Assembly (NCBI RefSeq): GCF_014076415.1
Contig: NZ_CP043568.1
Coordinates: 1,364,001-1,428,000 of the forward strand
DNA length: 64,000 nucleotides
Source of the DNA: Comamonas testosteroni
Lineage (GTDB): Bacteria; Pseudomonadota; Gammaproteobacteria; Burkholderiales; Burkholderiaceae_C
Reading direction: 5' to 3'
In this document: in pieces, positions 47,948 to 57,365 of the stretch
How the letters are laid out: every line of letters begins with the position of its first letter
Numbering within the stretch: the stretch's first letter is position 1
The notes under the pieces: model-generated
Database searches by the model: none
What the model was told of the DNA's origin: nothing
The model's input: only the letters and a program-made list of their open reading frames with translations
Position numbers and translations under genes: made by a program

Positions 47948-49291
47948 TTAAAGGCAGCTGACCGGCTTCATTCCTTGTTCAACCAGCTTGGCCACCGATT
48001 CCTCGGGATTTGTCCAAATCAGACCAACCAAGGCACCCATCAGAAGCAGGGTGCCATTCACCACAAACCCTTGTTCATACCCCCGTGCCGGAGAATCTCC
48101 AGAGGCAAACTGAATCAGCCAACCGGTTACGATTGGCGCAATAATCGCAGCCAACGTCGCTATCGCATTGTCAATCGCCAGCATGGCCCCACGCTGAGAC
48201 GGTGGCACGACCTCAGCGATCATTCCAGGCGCCAAGGAATAGATAATGGGAGGCAGGCCCAAGGCAATCCCAAGCAAAATGACCTTTTGCATGGGGCTGA
48301 GATCTACCAGCGTGAAACCAATCAGCAGCAGGACACCTGCCAGAGCCATGGCCAGGCTGGACAAAATAGCGCGGCTAACGCGGGAGGTCTTGCCTTTGGC
48401 CAAAAGCCGTTGTGACCACCATGAAGCGAACAGATTGATCGGTACGGTAGTGGCCACGACCAATCCGAACAGGCGCCCGGAGCTGATCGCGTCAAACCCC
48501 AGACCTTTCTGGATATAGGCGGGCAGCCAGGTCAATGACAATGCCAAGGCCCAATAGGCGACAAAGTGCAGCACCATGGCGCTCCAAATGGTAGGGTCAG
48601 ACAGCAGTCGCCGATAAGGGATGGCAGGCTCCTGAACTGCTGCGCTTTTGCTTGCCACGGCTTGGTCCTCGATGGTTCCCTCCGCACCCGACACCCACCA
48701 AAGCAACGACCAGACAACGCCAATCACTGCAAGGATCTCGAAATTCGTTCGCCATCCCCAACGTGCGGTGATCTGGGGAATCGTGACTCCAGCGATCAAC
48801 AAGCCGACAGTGGCTCCTGTCAAAATCACCGTCACCGGCAGATTGCGCTTTTCGTTGGGAAACCATTTGAAGCTCGCATGCACTGCGATGGGCGAAGCCG
48901 GCCCCTCGCCAATTCCAAGAATCACCCGAGCCAGGATGATCGCCGCCATCGACTGGGCAAATATAATTGGCACCTGAGCCAAAGCCCAAATGGCGGCCAT
49001 CCCCAGAAGAAGCCACTTGGCTTTGAACCGGTTGGCCAAGAAACCGCCAGCCACGCACGAAATCGAAAATAGCCAAAAGAAACTGCTGGCAACCACACCA
49101 TATTGGCTAGGTGTGAGTTTGAATTCGTCCATCAGCGGAACGGCGACCAATCCTATGGCGATCTTGTCCACAAAATTGATCAGCATGAAAAGGGACAACA
49201 GCGCGGCTATAGACCACGCCCTTCCAGGCCGAAAGTTACTATTCAGTGTGATTTGCACATCGCGGCGACTAGGCTTATCGACTACTGGCAT
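47948..49291 (-). CDS. MFS transporter, anion:cation symporter type
   Basis: A protein of 447 residues from ATG 49291, with AAGGAGA 6 bases upstream. It has twelve membrane segments starting at about residue 28. Family features: NFVDKIAIGLVAVPLMDEF, GGFLANRFKAKWLLLGMAAI and RVILGIGEGPASPIAVHASF in the ACS (organic anion) branch. It probably imports an organic acid or sulfonated/sulfated compound; this is inference from the neighbours. Base composition is visibly less GC-rich than the flanking genes, suggesting transfer. Confidence 0.88.
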   Translation of the reverse strand: MPVVDKPSRRDVQITLNSNFRPGRAWSIAALLSLFMLINFVDKIAIGLVAVPLMDEFKLTPSQYGVVASSFFWLFSISCVAGGFLANRFKAKWLLLGMAAIWALAQVPIIFAQSMAAIILARVILGIGEGPASPIAVHASFKWFPNEKRNLPVTVILTGATVGLLIAGVTIPQITARWGWRTNFEILAVIGVVWSLLWWVSGAEGTIEDQAVASKSAAVQEPAIPYRRLLSDPTIWSAMVLHFVAYWALALSLTWLPAYIQKGLGFDAISSGRLFGLVVATTVPINLFASWWSQRLLAKGKTSRVSRAILSSLAMALAGVLLLIGFTLVDLSPMQKVILLGIALGLPPIIYSLAPGMIAEVVPPSQRGAMLAIDNAIATLAAIIAPIVTGWLIQFASGDSPARGYEQGFVVNGTLLLMGALVGLIWTNPEESVAKLVEQGMKPVSCL

Positions 49292-49467
49292 GCTGTCTCC
49301 TTTTCTTGTCGTGTAGGCTGCTTGGCTTGGTGTCTGCTCCTTGTGTCCGGAGCGGAATACCTGCTCCGGGTCTTCGTAATGAAAAACCGAGGTCGCGGCC
49401 TCCAAGCCTCAGGCCGGGTCACCCAAACGCACATCGCGGCCCATAGCGGGCATGCCTGCCAACTTGC

Positions 49468-50943
49468 CTATTCCGGGCAAGACGCCCGGGCCAGCTCGTC
49501 GTCGTTGAACTGCAGCGACTTGACCTGAAGGAACTCCTCCATTGCGTAGCGCCCACGCTCGCGTCCGATGCCCGACTGCTTGAAGCCACCGGCCGGCGCA
49601 TTCAGGTTGAAGCCACCGCCATTGATGTCAACCTTGCCGCATTGCAACTGGCGGCCGACGCGCACGGCATGCGCGCTATCGGCTGACCACACCGCGCCGT
49701 TCAGGCCGTAGATCGTGCCGTTGGCAATGGCCACGGCATCGGCCTCGTTCTTGCTCGGCAGAATGCTAAGCACCGGCCCGAAGATCTCCTCCTGCGCGAT
49801 GCGCATGCCCGGCAGCACTTCCCCGAACACGGTAGGCTGCACGAAGTAGCCCTGCTCCGCGCCACGGGGTGGCTCGGCACCACCGGTGACCAGCCGCGCG
49901 CCCTCGGCCTGTCCAATGCGGATGTACTCCTGCACCCGCTCGCGGTGCCTGGCGAAGGCCAGGGGCCCAAGCGTGGTGGCTTCGTCCATCGGGTCGCCAG
50001 GCACGAATTTCCTCGCCTCGTCTGCGGCGATCTCCAGTGCCTTGGCGTGCAGGTGGGCCGGCACGATCATGCGCGACAAGGCGATACAGGTTTGCCCAGC
50101 ATTGAGGAAGCAGCCCTGCACGCCGCCGCGCACGGCTGCTTCCAGCGGCGCATCGTCCAGGATCACGGTCGCCGACTTGCCGCCCAGCTCCAGCGCGAGT
50201 TTCTTGACGGTCGGTGCCGCCGTGGCCATCAGGCGCCGCCCCGTTGCCGTGGAGCCGGTGTAGGACACCATGCCCACGCCCGGGTGCGCCACCAGGGCTT
50301 CGCCGACCACGGGGCCGATACCGTTGACGATATTGATCACGCCCTTGGGGAAGCCGATCTCCGCCAAGGCATCTGCAACCACCATTGCGGTCAGCGGCGC
50401 GATCTCGCTGGGCTTGGCGACAACCGTGCATCCCGCAGCAATGGCGGGCGCGACCTTGCCCAGCAGCAGCAGCAGCGGATAGTTCCAAGCGGTAATCGCA
50501 GCGACGACCCCGATGGGCTCGCGCACCACCCGGGAGTTGCCGATCAGCTCGTCACGGGGTTCCTCCTTGAGGAATCCGGCATATGACGCAAGCACCATCA
50601 GGGGCAACTGGGCCTGGGCCCGGCGGGAGAAGCCGATGGGGCTACCCATCTCGGTCGTTTCGAGCTGGGCGATGGGTTCCAGCCTCGGCTGAAGCGCCGC
50701 CACGAGCCGGCCTATCCAGGCTGCGCGCTCCTCGCGCGGGAGCGTGCTCCATGCAGGAAAAGCGGTCCGGGCCGCCTGTACGGCGGCATCGACATCGGCT
50801 GCTGTGCCCAAGGCTACGCTGCCGAACGGCTTTTCGCTGTACGGATTCACCAGATCCAGGCGGTCTTGGCCTGGCGAAGCGGCCCAGGTACCGTCAATGT
50901 AGTGCTGCGGGCGGGCGGTGAGCACGGCGGGAAGGGGTGTCAT
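49468..50943 (-). CDS. NAD-dependent aldehyde dehydrogenase
   Basis: A protein of 491 residues from ATG 50943, with CAGGAGA 11 bases upstream. ALDH motifs: WNYP at 153-156, GSTATG at 230-235, E252 (LALELGGK) and C286 (NAGQTCIALSR). It differs clearly from the two aromatic aldehyde dehydrogenases earlier in the window. The GMC oxidoreductase gene ends 28 bases upstream on the same strand, so the pair probably performs alcohol to aldehyde to acid oxidation. Confidence 0.92.
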   Translation of the reverse strand: MTPLPAVLTARPQHYIDGTWAASPGQDRLDLVNPYSEKPFGSVALGTAADVDAAVQAARTAFPAWSTLPREERAAWIGRLVAALQPRLEPIAQLETTEMGSPIGFSRRAQAQLPLMVLASYAGFLKEEPRDELIGNSRVVREPIGVVAAITAWNYPLLLLLGKVAPAIAAGCTVVAKPSEIAPLTAMVVADALAEIGFPKGVINIVNGIGPVVGEALVAHPGVGMVSYTGSTATGRRLMATAAPTVKKLALELGGKSATVILDDAPLEAAVRGGVQGCFLNAGQTCIALSRMIVPAHLHAKALEIAADEARKFVPGDPMDEATTLGPLAFARHRERVQEYIRIGQAEGARLVTGGAEPPRGAEQGYFVQPTVFGEVLPGMRIAQEEIFGPVLSILPSKNEADAVAIANGTIYGLNGAVWSADSAHAVRVGRQLQCGKVDINGGGFNLNAPAGGFKQSGIGRERGRYAMEEFLQVKSLQFNDDELARASCPE

Positions 50944-50971
50944 AGAGGGCTGTCTCCTGATATCGGGTAAG

Positions 50972-52612
50972 TCAACGCATGTGTTCGGCGGCGCGCAGAG
51001 CCCAGTCGGCGGCACGCTCACCGATCATGATCGATGGCGCGTTAGTGTTTGAGGAAGGCAGGGTGGGCATGATCGATGCATCCGCGATGCGCAGTCCGGC
51101 CAAGCCATGCACGCGCAATTGCGCGTCGACCACGCTGTCCTGCGGCGCCCCCATGCGACAGGTGCCTACAGGGTGATAGACGGTGAGCCCGGTACCCTTA
51201 GCGTAGGCCAGCAACTCATCGTCCGACCGCACGTCAACGCCGGGGAACGTCTCATCGACGATGTAGCGTTGAAATGCGGGCTGCGCTGCCACTATGCGCG
51301 CCAGCCTGAGCCCTGCTATCGTCACGGCCTGATCGTAGGCATCGGCCAGGAAGTTGGTGAGGATCCGTGGATGGTCCCAGGGCTGCCTGCCGGCAATGTG
51401 GCTGTGGCCGCGCGAACGCGGGTAGACCGGCCAGTTCAACAGCGACAATCCGCTTTCGCGTGGGACCGGATACCCTAGCTGGCCCCACTGCGAAAAATCG
51501 TTGTGAATGCCGTTGAGCTGGAGCTTCAGGTCGGCGCGAGGCGCATCGGGGCTGGACCGCGTAACCAATTGCGTATTCATGGTTGCCGTGCGCAGCCAGC
51601 CGTGCCGCGTGAAAAACCACTGTGCTCCCCCACGCAGTTTGGATGGCAGGCTGTGGGCGATGTCGTTGATGGTCAACGCGCCACGGGTGCGGAAGCTCAC
51701 GCAGGTGCGCATATGGTCCAGCAAATGGCTGCCCACGTGCGGATTGCCAAGGCCCACGGGGATGCCCAGGCCTTGCAGCACTTCCGCCTGCCCGATCCCT
51801 GAGCGCTCCAGCAAGGCCGGCGTGTGGTAACCGCCCGCGCACAGGATGACCTCATGCGCAGCCCGCACCCGAGTGCGTGCCGCAGGGCGATCCCCATCGC
51901 GGCGCACGAATTCCACGCCCACGACCCGCGTCCCCTCAAACACCAAGGTATCCGCGTACGCGCCCGTTTCAATTTGTAGATTCCGGCGCCCGGCCGCCGG
52001 CTTCAGGTAGGCGTCATAGGTGGAGCAACGCCAGCCGTTGCGGGTATTGGTCTGCAGCCAGGTCCAACCTTCGACGCTGCCGCTGTTGTAGTCCTTGGCG
52101 GGAGGCAGGCCGAGCGAGGCGCAACTGTCCAGGAATGCCTGGCCCAGAGGCTCGGGGCGATGCCGGGTGATGTGCATCGGTCCGGTATGGCCGCGCGTTG
52201 CCGCATCACCTTGGGGATAGTTCTCCAGCTTCTTGAAGAACGGCTGCACATCCGACCAGCCCCAACCCTCGTGGCCCAGGTCGCGCCATTCGTCCCATGC
52301 CTTGGCATCGCCGAAGGCCCAGATCATCCCGTTGATCGCGCTGCTGCCGCCAAGCCCCAGGCCACGCGGGGAGTAGACGCCATGCCCGCCCAGCGCAGGC
52401 TCCGGCCCACTGACGAAGCGCCACGCCCAGCGTTCGTCGCGCACCAGGTTTGCTACCCCCAACGGCAGCCGGTGGTTGAAGGTGTCGGTCTTGCCCCCGG
52501 GCTCAAGCAGCAACACGGTGTAGCGGCCGCTCTCGGACAGGCGCGCAGCCACGGCGGCACCGCCTGAGCCGGCACCGACCACGATGAAGTCGAAGGTCTG
52601 CAAGGTATCCAT
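50972..52612 (-). CDS. GMC family FAD-dependent oxidoreductase (choline/alcohol dehydrogenase-like)
   Basis: A protein of 546 residues. FAD motif VVGAGSGGAAVAARLSE (GAGSGG 13-18), GMC signature 1 GGSSAINGMIWAFG and signature 2 region AGGYHTPALLERSGIG. The C-terminal catalytic His is H480 (HPVGTCRMG) and the partner Asn about N524 (SSNTNAPS). It oxidises an alcohol or polyol to an aldehyde, passing electrons to an acceptor. It precedes the aldehyde dehydrogenase in an operon. Its upstream leader is duplicated. Confidence 0.92.
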   Translation of the reverse strand: MDTLQTFDFIVVGAGSGGAAVAARLSESGRYTVLLLEPGGKTDTFNHRLPLGVANLVRDERWAWRFVSGPEPALGGHGVYSPRGLGLGGSSAINGMIWAFGDAKAWDEWRDLGHEGWGWSDVQPFFKKLENYPQGDAATRGHTGPMHITRHRPEPLGQAFLDSCASLGLPPAKDYNSGSVEGWTWLQTNTRNGWRCSTYDAYLKPAAGRRNLQIETGAYADTLVFEGTRVVGVEFVRRDGDRPAARTRVRAAHEVILCAGGYHTPALLERSGIGQAEVLQGLGIPVGLGNPHVGSHLLDHMRTCVSFRTRGALTINDIAHSLPSKLRGGAQWFFTRHGWLRTATMNTQLVTRSSPDAPRADLKLQLNGIHNDFSQWGQLGYPVPRESGLSLLNWPVYPRSRGHSHIAGRQPWDHPRILTNFLADAYDQAVTIAGLRLARIVAAQPAFQRYIVDETFPGVDVRSDDELLAYAKGTGLTVYHPVGTCRMGAPQDSVVDAQLRVHGLAGLRIADASIMPTLPSSNTNAPSIMIGERAADWALRAAEHMR

Positions 52613-52860
52613 AGGTGAAAGAGGTTAATGAGTTCCGGGCGATCCAAAAGACAAGTAGTTGCCAATTCAGGCGATATGGATAGCGGAAGCTATGTGCGTC
52701 CGCGAATGGGTCACCGCTACCGTGGAAACGCGCGGCATATAGCCGGAACGGTTTAGCTTGCCCCATGCAAGAATCGGAGGCCCGCGTGCCACCCATAGGT
52801 GAAAAAAAGTCTAAAGGGGCCCAACAATTAAAAAGACATACAGTTGTCAATCAGAGCAAT
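52610..52860 (-). repeat. Two diverged copies of a 66-67 base leader upstream of the GMC gene
   Basis: Copy A is 52610-52675 and copy B is 52794-52860. Both begin CATAGGTGAAA (the start-codon region of the GMC gene in A), continue with 25-26 unmatched bases, then share AAAAGACA and a related 22-base tail (AGTAGTTGCCAATTCAGGC versus TACAGTTGTCAATCAGAGC). In copy B GACATACAGTTGTC is a perfect GACA/TGTC palindrome, and TTGACA is present on the minus strand. The pair lies between the GMC gene and the divergent Crp/Fnr gene and could hold its operators. Confidence 0.55.
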
Positions 52861-52939
52861 TTCGCGGGAAATCCAGCCAGAGGGATAGCGCAGGCAAGTG
52901 GCTGGCAAGTTCAGCCGAAGTGATCAAATGGGAGCACAG

Positions 52940-53665
52940 ATGACACAGTGGGACGAAAAGGCGCTGCTCGCCGTCATGCGCCCCAAGTGGCCCGCGCCGA
53001 TATCCATTGAGACCGCGCGCGCACTGATTGCGCGCGGCCGCCATCAGGTGCGCCTTGCACCGGGCTCCGTGCTGATACGCCAAGGAGAAATCCCGCGCGG
53101 CATCGTTATCTGGCTGGAAGGCAAGGCGGCCGTGACGGGCGTGAGTGCCTCTGGGCGGGAGTTCATCCTGTCGTTCATGGGACCAGGCGATGGCTACGGC
53201 TTTGTGCCGTGCTATACCCAGACGCCCGATACGACCAGTCTTGTCGCCCATGAACCTGCCGCAGCACTTGTCGTGCCATATGACCAATGGCTCAGGACGG
53301 CCGACGAGCACCCTGAGCTCAAGGATGCGGTCATCGCGGTCATGTGCCAGCGGATGCGGTGGATGACAGACAACCTCGAGTACCGCAGCATGGCGCCCGC
53401 CATTGCGCGCATGGCGCGGCTCTTGTACCTCTATGTACAGCGGCTGGAAACTATTCCGTCCCTCCCTGCCGGCCGGACGACACCGGTCGAGCTACGGCTG
53501 GGTCAAGCGACCTTGGCTTCCATGCTCAGCCTTTCCCGTCAGCGTACCCACCAATTGCTGCACAAGCTTGAGCAAGATGGCGCGATCAGCCTTGCCTATG
53601 GGCGTATCGTCGTGCGCGATCTTTCCTGTCTGCAACGTGTAATGAACGCCATTGAGGACGCCTGA
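52940..53665 (+). CDS. Crp/Fnr-family transcriptional regulator
   Basis: A protein of 241 residues; ATG 52940 has GGGAG 6 bases upstream (ATG 52928 and GTG 52898 are in-frame alternatives). The N-terminal cyclic-nucleotide-binding-like domain has GSVLIRQGEIPRGIVIWLEG and a long dimer helix (SMAPAIARMARLLYLYVQRL). The C-terminal helix-turn-helix is GQATLASMLSLSRQRTHQLL. It lacks the Cys cluster of Fnr. It is divergent from the GMC-aldehyde dehydrogenase genes and upstream of the sulfatases, so it probably controls both directions. Confidence 0.88.
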   Translation: MTQWDEKALLAVMRPKWPAPISIETARALIARGRHQVRLAPGSVLIRQGEIPRGIVIWLEGKAAVTGVSASGREFILSFMGPGDGYGFVPCYTQTPDTTSLVAHEPAAALVVPYDQWLRTADEHPELKDAVIAVMCQRMRWMTDNLEYRSMAPAIARMARLLYLYVQRLETIPSLPAGRTTPVELRLGQATLASMLSLSRQRTHQLLHKLEQDGAISLAYGRIVVRDLSCLQRVMNAIEDA

Positions 53666-53786
53666 GTGCGCAGGCAACGCCCATGCGGCGTCTCGCCTTG
53701 TTTCAAATGTCCATTCTTTGACATTGCTCTGGGCATCGGATGGCTAGGATTGTTTCATTGAACTTCTTCACTGAGGACGATCCGCA

Positions 53787-56111
53787 ATGAGTCAAGATTC
53801 AGCATGGCGTGATGGCAATCCAGCCAGTGCATTCCAAGGCAAGATAGGGCGATTGATCTCGGAGTCGCAACCTTGGTGGCCAGCCCCGGTGAAGCCACCG
53901 GCGGGCGCGCCAAATATCCTGATCCTGTATTGCGACGACCTGGGTTTCTCCGACCTGGGTTGCTTTGGCAGCGAGATTGCCACGCCCAATATCGACAGGC
54001 TGGCCGAAGGTGGCCTGCGCTTCACCAACTACACCACCGTGCCAATGTGCTCCCCGGCGCGCGCGGCCCTGCTCACCGGCAAGAACCCCCATGCGGTGGG
54101 CTGCGGCTGGATCGCGCACGCCAACCCTGGCTACCCAGGCTACAACAGCGAAATCTCTCAGGACGCCCCCACCTTGGCCGAAATGCTCAAGGTCCAGGGC
54201 TATTCGACCATGATGGTGGGCAAGTGGCACAACACTTGGGGCCACCACGTTCACGATGCGGCAGACCGCAGCTCTTGGCCACTGCAGCGCGGCTTCGAGC
54301 GCTTTTACGGCTTTCTGGACGCAGAGACCAACTACTTCTCGCCAGACCGCATCTATGAAGGCAACCAGCTTGCCGACATCGACAGCTACTCCGACGATTA
54401 CTTTGCCACCGACGCCTGGACCGACCGCGCTCTGGTGTACATGAAGTCGCACGTAAGCAGCGAGCCGCACAAGCCCTTCTTCATGTACATGGCCTTCAAT
54501 GCGCCGCATATGCCGATTCAGGCCAAATCCGGCGACATGGCGCGCTACAAAGGGCGCTATGCCGAAGGCTGGGACCGCCTGCGAACCGCGCGTGCGGCAC
54601 GTCAGACCGAGCTTGGCCTGTTTGACCGCCCCCACCCCCTGGCGCCGATGCCGCCGGGCGTGCCAGCCTGGGACAGCCTCGACGATGAGCGGCGCGAGCT
54701 CTTTGCGCATTACATGGAGCTGTACGCGGCTCTGGTGGACAATATTGACCAGAACGTCGGCCGCGTTCTCGACTTTCTGGAAGCCTCGGGCCAGCTCGGC
54801 AACACCCTGATCGTGTTCAGCTCTGACAACGGCGCTTCAGCGGTTGGCGGGCTCGAGGGCACCCCGAACTTCATGCGCTCACGCGAAGGCCAGCCCACCC
54901 AGCACGGCGAATCGTATGCAGCCATGAAAAAGGGCGTGGTGGGCGGACCGGAATCCATGCCAGCCTACCCCACGGGCTGGGCCCAGGTGTCCAATACGCC
55001 TTTCTATTATTTCAAGCGTACGCCCATGATGGGCGGCATCCGCGTGCCTTTCATCATGCATTGGCCCAAAGGCATCGCGGAAAAAGGCGCAGTGCGCAAG
55101 CAGTGGGTCCATGTGACCGACATCACCCCGACGCTGATGGACGTGATCGGCCTCACGCGCCCCGATCACATTGGTGACCTGACCGCGCGCCAAGCCGATG
55201 GCAAGAGCTTCAAGTCCGTGCTGAGCGACGCGAAAGCGCCCGCGGCTCGCAGCAGCCAGCATTACGAGCTGGAAGCCAACCGGGCTTACATCCTGGGCGA
55301 CTGGAAAATTGTCTCGCTGCAGACTCGCGGCGGCAAGATCAGCACATTGGACAACTGGATGCTGTTCAATCTGGCCAACGACCCGACTGAATGCCATGAC
55401 CTGGCCGCCGAGTTCCCTGACAAGGTGAAGGAACTCGAGGTGGCGTTTGATGCCGAGGCTTGGAGCAACAACGTTTACCCGCTTGACGCGCGCGCACTGG
55501 AACGCGCCATCACGCTGCCGCCGCATTTGATGGAAAGCGTGAACACCGAGCGTGTGTTTTACCCCGGCACCCAGACCATCAGCCGTGTTGTCGTCTCGCC
55601 TCTGATTACCGACCGCAATTTCAGCATCACTGCGCGATTCGACTGGCAGGCTGGCCAGGAAGGCGTGATCTGGGCCCTCGGTGAAGCCTTTACGGGTCTG
55701 GCCTTGTATGTCACCGGCGGGTCGGCACTCTTCGTCTACCACCGCTGGATGAATCCGCTTGACTTGCCTCTGTTGCCGCTGACGCCCGGCGCGCAATGCC
55801 TGCGCCTGGAATTTGAAGCCCTGGGGCAACGCCAAGGTCGGGCTCGTTTGGCGCTGGACGGCGGCACAACGCAGCCGTGGACCGACATTGCCCCTACGGT
55901 CATGAGCATCCACTGCGAAGGCATGGATGTGGGCCTGGATCGACGCCAGCGCGTGTCGTCCCGGTTTGCAGAACGCGGCACGTTTGCCTACCCCGGCGTC
56001 ATACACAGCGTCACCGTGACGCCTGGCCCGCAGGCACCCGGCAGCGTCATGAACCAGCGCGAGGACCTGGCCCAACAGGCCCTCGGGGAGGGCTTTGGGA
56101 TCCAGCGCTGA
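53787..56111 (+). CDS. Large Cys-type sulfatase, first copy
   Basis: A protein of 774 residues without signal peptide. The sulfatase motif CSPARAALLTG holds the Cys (C88) that would become formylglycine. Metal ligands are D50-D51 (CDDLGFSDLG) and the DN pair in FSSDNGAS; K-H in VGKWHNTW and H in FNAPHMP are also present. The C-terminal part (about 600-760) is a beta-sandwich-like domain (YPGTQTISRVVVSPLITDR, WALGEAFTGLALYVTGG). It hydrolyses an organic sulfate ester. The maturation enzyme FGE is not in the window. A Bug gene follows after 57 bases. Confidence 0.92.
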   Translation: MSQDSAWRDGNPASAFQGKIGRLISESQPWWPAPVKPPAGAPNILILYCDDLGFSDLGCFGSEIATPNIDRLAEGGLRFTNYTTVPMCSPARAALLTGKNPHAVGCGWIAHANPGYPGYNSEISQDAPTLAEMLKVQGYSTMMVGKWHNTWGHHVHDAADRSSWPLQRGFERFYGFLDAETNYFSPDRIYEGNQLADIDSYSDDYFATDAWTDRALVYMKSHVSSEPHKPFFMYMAFNAPHMPIQAKSGDMARYKGRYAEGWDRLRTARAARQTELGLFDRPHPLAPMPPGVPAWDSLDDERRELFAHYMELYAALVDNIDQNVGRVLDFLEASGQLGNTLIVFSSDNGASAVGGLEGTPNFMRSREGQPTQHGESYAAMKKGVVGGPESMPAYPTGWAQVSNTPFYYFKRTPMMGGIRVPFIMHWPKGIAEKGAVRKQWVHVTDITPTLMDVIGLTRPDHIGDLTARQADGKSFKSVLSDAKAPAARSSQHYELEANRAYILGDWKIVSLQTRGGKISTLDNWMLFNLANDPTECHDLAAEFPDKVKELEVAFDAEAWSNNVYPLDARALERAITLPPHLMESVNTERVFYPGTQTISRVVVSPLITDRNFSITARFDWQAGQEGVIWALGEAFTGLALYVTGGSALFVYHRWMNPLDLPLLPLTPGAQCLRLEFEALGQRQGRARLALDGGTTQPWTDIAPTVMSIHCEGMDVGLDRRQRVSSRFAERGTFAYPGVIHSVTVTPGPQAPGSVMNQREDLAQQALGEGFGIQR

Positions 56112-56168
56112 TTCGCGGCGGCAATCAGGGCCCAATCAGAACAGAAGCGACATTTCCAGGAGACAGAC

Positions 56169-57167
56169 ATGCAACGATTCAATCGTCGACACTGCATCGT
56201 GGCCGCTGCAGCCTTGCTGCTCAGCCCCTTGTCGTGGGCAGAAAGTTCCCCCTTACCACCCGCCATCAAGATTGTCGTGCCTTTTCCGGCAGGTGGTGCG
56301 GTGGATGTCACGGTGCGCAGGCTTGGCGAGCAGCTCGCCAAGGGTCTGGCAACCACGGTGATCGTGGAAAACAAACCAGGCGCGTCCGGCGTCATTGGGA
56401 TCAGAGCGGCAGCGCCTGCTGCAGGCAATGGTTCAGTATTGCTGTATGCCCATAGCGGCATGGTCACGGCGCAAGCGATGGGCGCCAAGATCGATCTGTT
56501 GAAAGAGTTCAAGCCGGTGGCCAAGCTCTCGGTCGCACCTCATCTGCTGATGGTACGCGCCGACTCGCCCTACAAGACGCAGCGTGATCTGATCGAGGCC
56601 ATGAAAGCCAAGCCGGGCAAGCTCAATTTTGGCTCTGGGGGAGCGGCCTCTCCAACCCATCTGATGTATGAATTGCTGGAAGGCGCTGTTCCAGGCATCA
56701 AGGCAACCCACGTGCCATTCAAGGGTGCCATCGACGGCATTTTTGCACTTGCAGGGGGCGAAATCGATTTCCAGTTTGCCACGCCAGCGGCGGCGGCAGA
56801 GCTCATCAAATCCGGCAAGCTGCGCGCGCTGTCCTTTACCGGGACCAGCCGCACCCCCTACTACCCCGACGTGCCCACGGTGGCCGAAGCCGGGGTACCT
56901 GGCTACCGCGCTGAACCAGGGAGCGGCATTCTGGCTGAACCATGGGGCGGTCTTCTGATTACCACCAAGGCATCAGACGCCTTGGTGGCCAGATTGGCTG
57001 ACGCCGTCATGGCCGCGATCAACACGCCTGAAATGAAGGAAGTGATCGAAAAGTCCGGCAGTCGCAAGGCGGACAGGCGCACGCCGGCCGAATTTGCCCA
57101 GGACATCCAGCAGGAACTGACTGAGCAACGTGCGTTGATTAAAAAGTTGGGGATGGTGGCAGAGTGA
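56169..57167 (+). CDS. Bug family (TctC-type) periplasmic solute-binding protein
   Basis: A protein of 332 residues with AGGAGA upstream. The signal peptide (about 25 residues) ends LSPLSWAESS. Bug features: IKIVVPFPAGGAVDVTVRRL, VENKPGASGVIG, LNFGSGGAASPTHL and FKGAIDGIFALAGGEIDFQ. Members bind carboxylates or aromatic and other organic acids. No membrane TctAB genes are in view, so it may work with another transporter or as a sensor. It sits between the two sulfatase genes. Confidence 0.92.
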   Translation: MQRFNRRHCIVAAAALLLSPLSWAESSPLPPAIKIVVPFPAGGAVDVTVRRLGEQLAKGLATTVIVENKPGASGVIGIRAAAPAAGNGSVLLYAHSGMVTAQAMGAKIDLLKEFKPVAKLSVAPHLLMVRADSPYKTQRDLIEAMKAKPGKLNFGSGGAASPTHLMYELLEGAVPGIKATHVPFKGAIDGIFALAGGEIDFQFATPAAAAELIKSGKLRALSFTGTSRTPYYPDVPTVAEAGVPGYRAEPGSGILAEPWGGLLITTKASDALVARLADAVMAAINTPEMKEVIEKSGSRKADRRTPAEFAQDIQQELTEQRALIKKLGMVAE

Positions 57168-57365
57168 TTTTTCTGGCGGCATTTTTTCGATACCGCACTC
57201 CAGCGCGGTGAGATTGGCGGGAAGCATTTCCTTTGTTCAAGAAATAGACCAAGGATGAGAGTCCAGACTTAACTCAAATCCGAGGTGCTCCGAGATCGAT
57301 TGCGGATTGGCGCCGTCGCTCCCGAGTGCCTTGGCTCATCGATTACTTCACTTCTGCAGGTGACC

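Noticed and set aside
52503..52850. 115-codon minus-strand frame over the GMC leader
   Set aside because: It overlaps the GMC start in another phase, has no family features and is better explained by the duplicated leader sequence.
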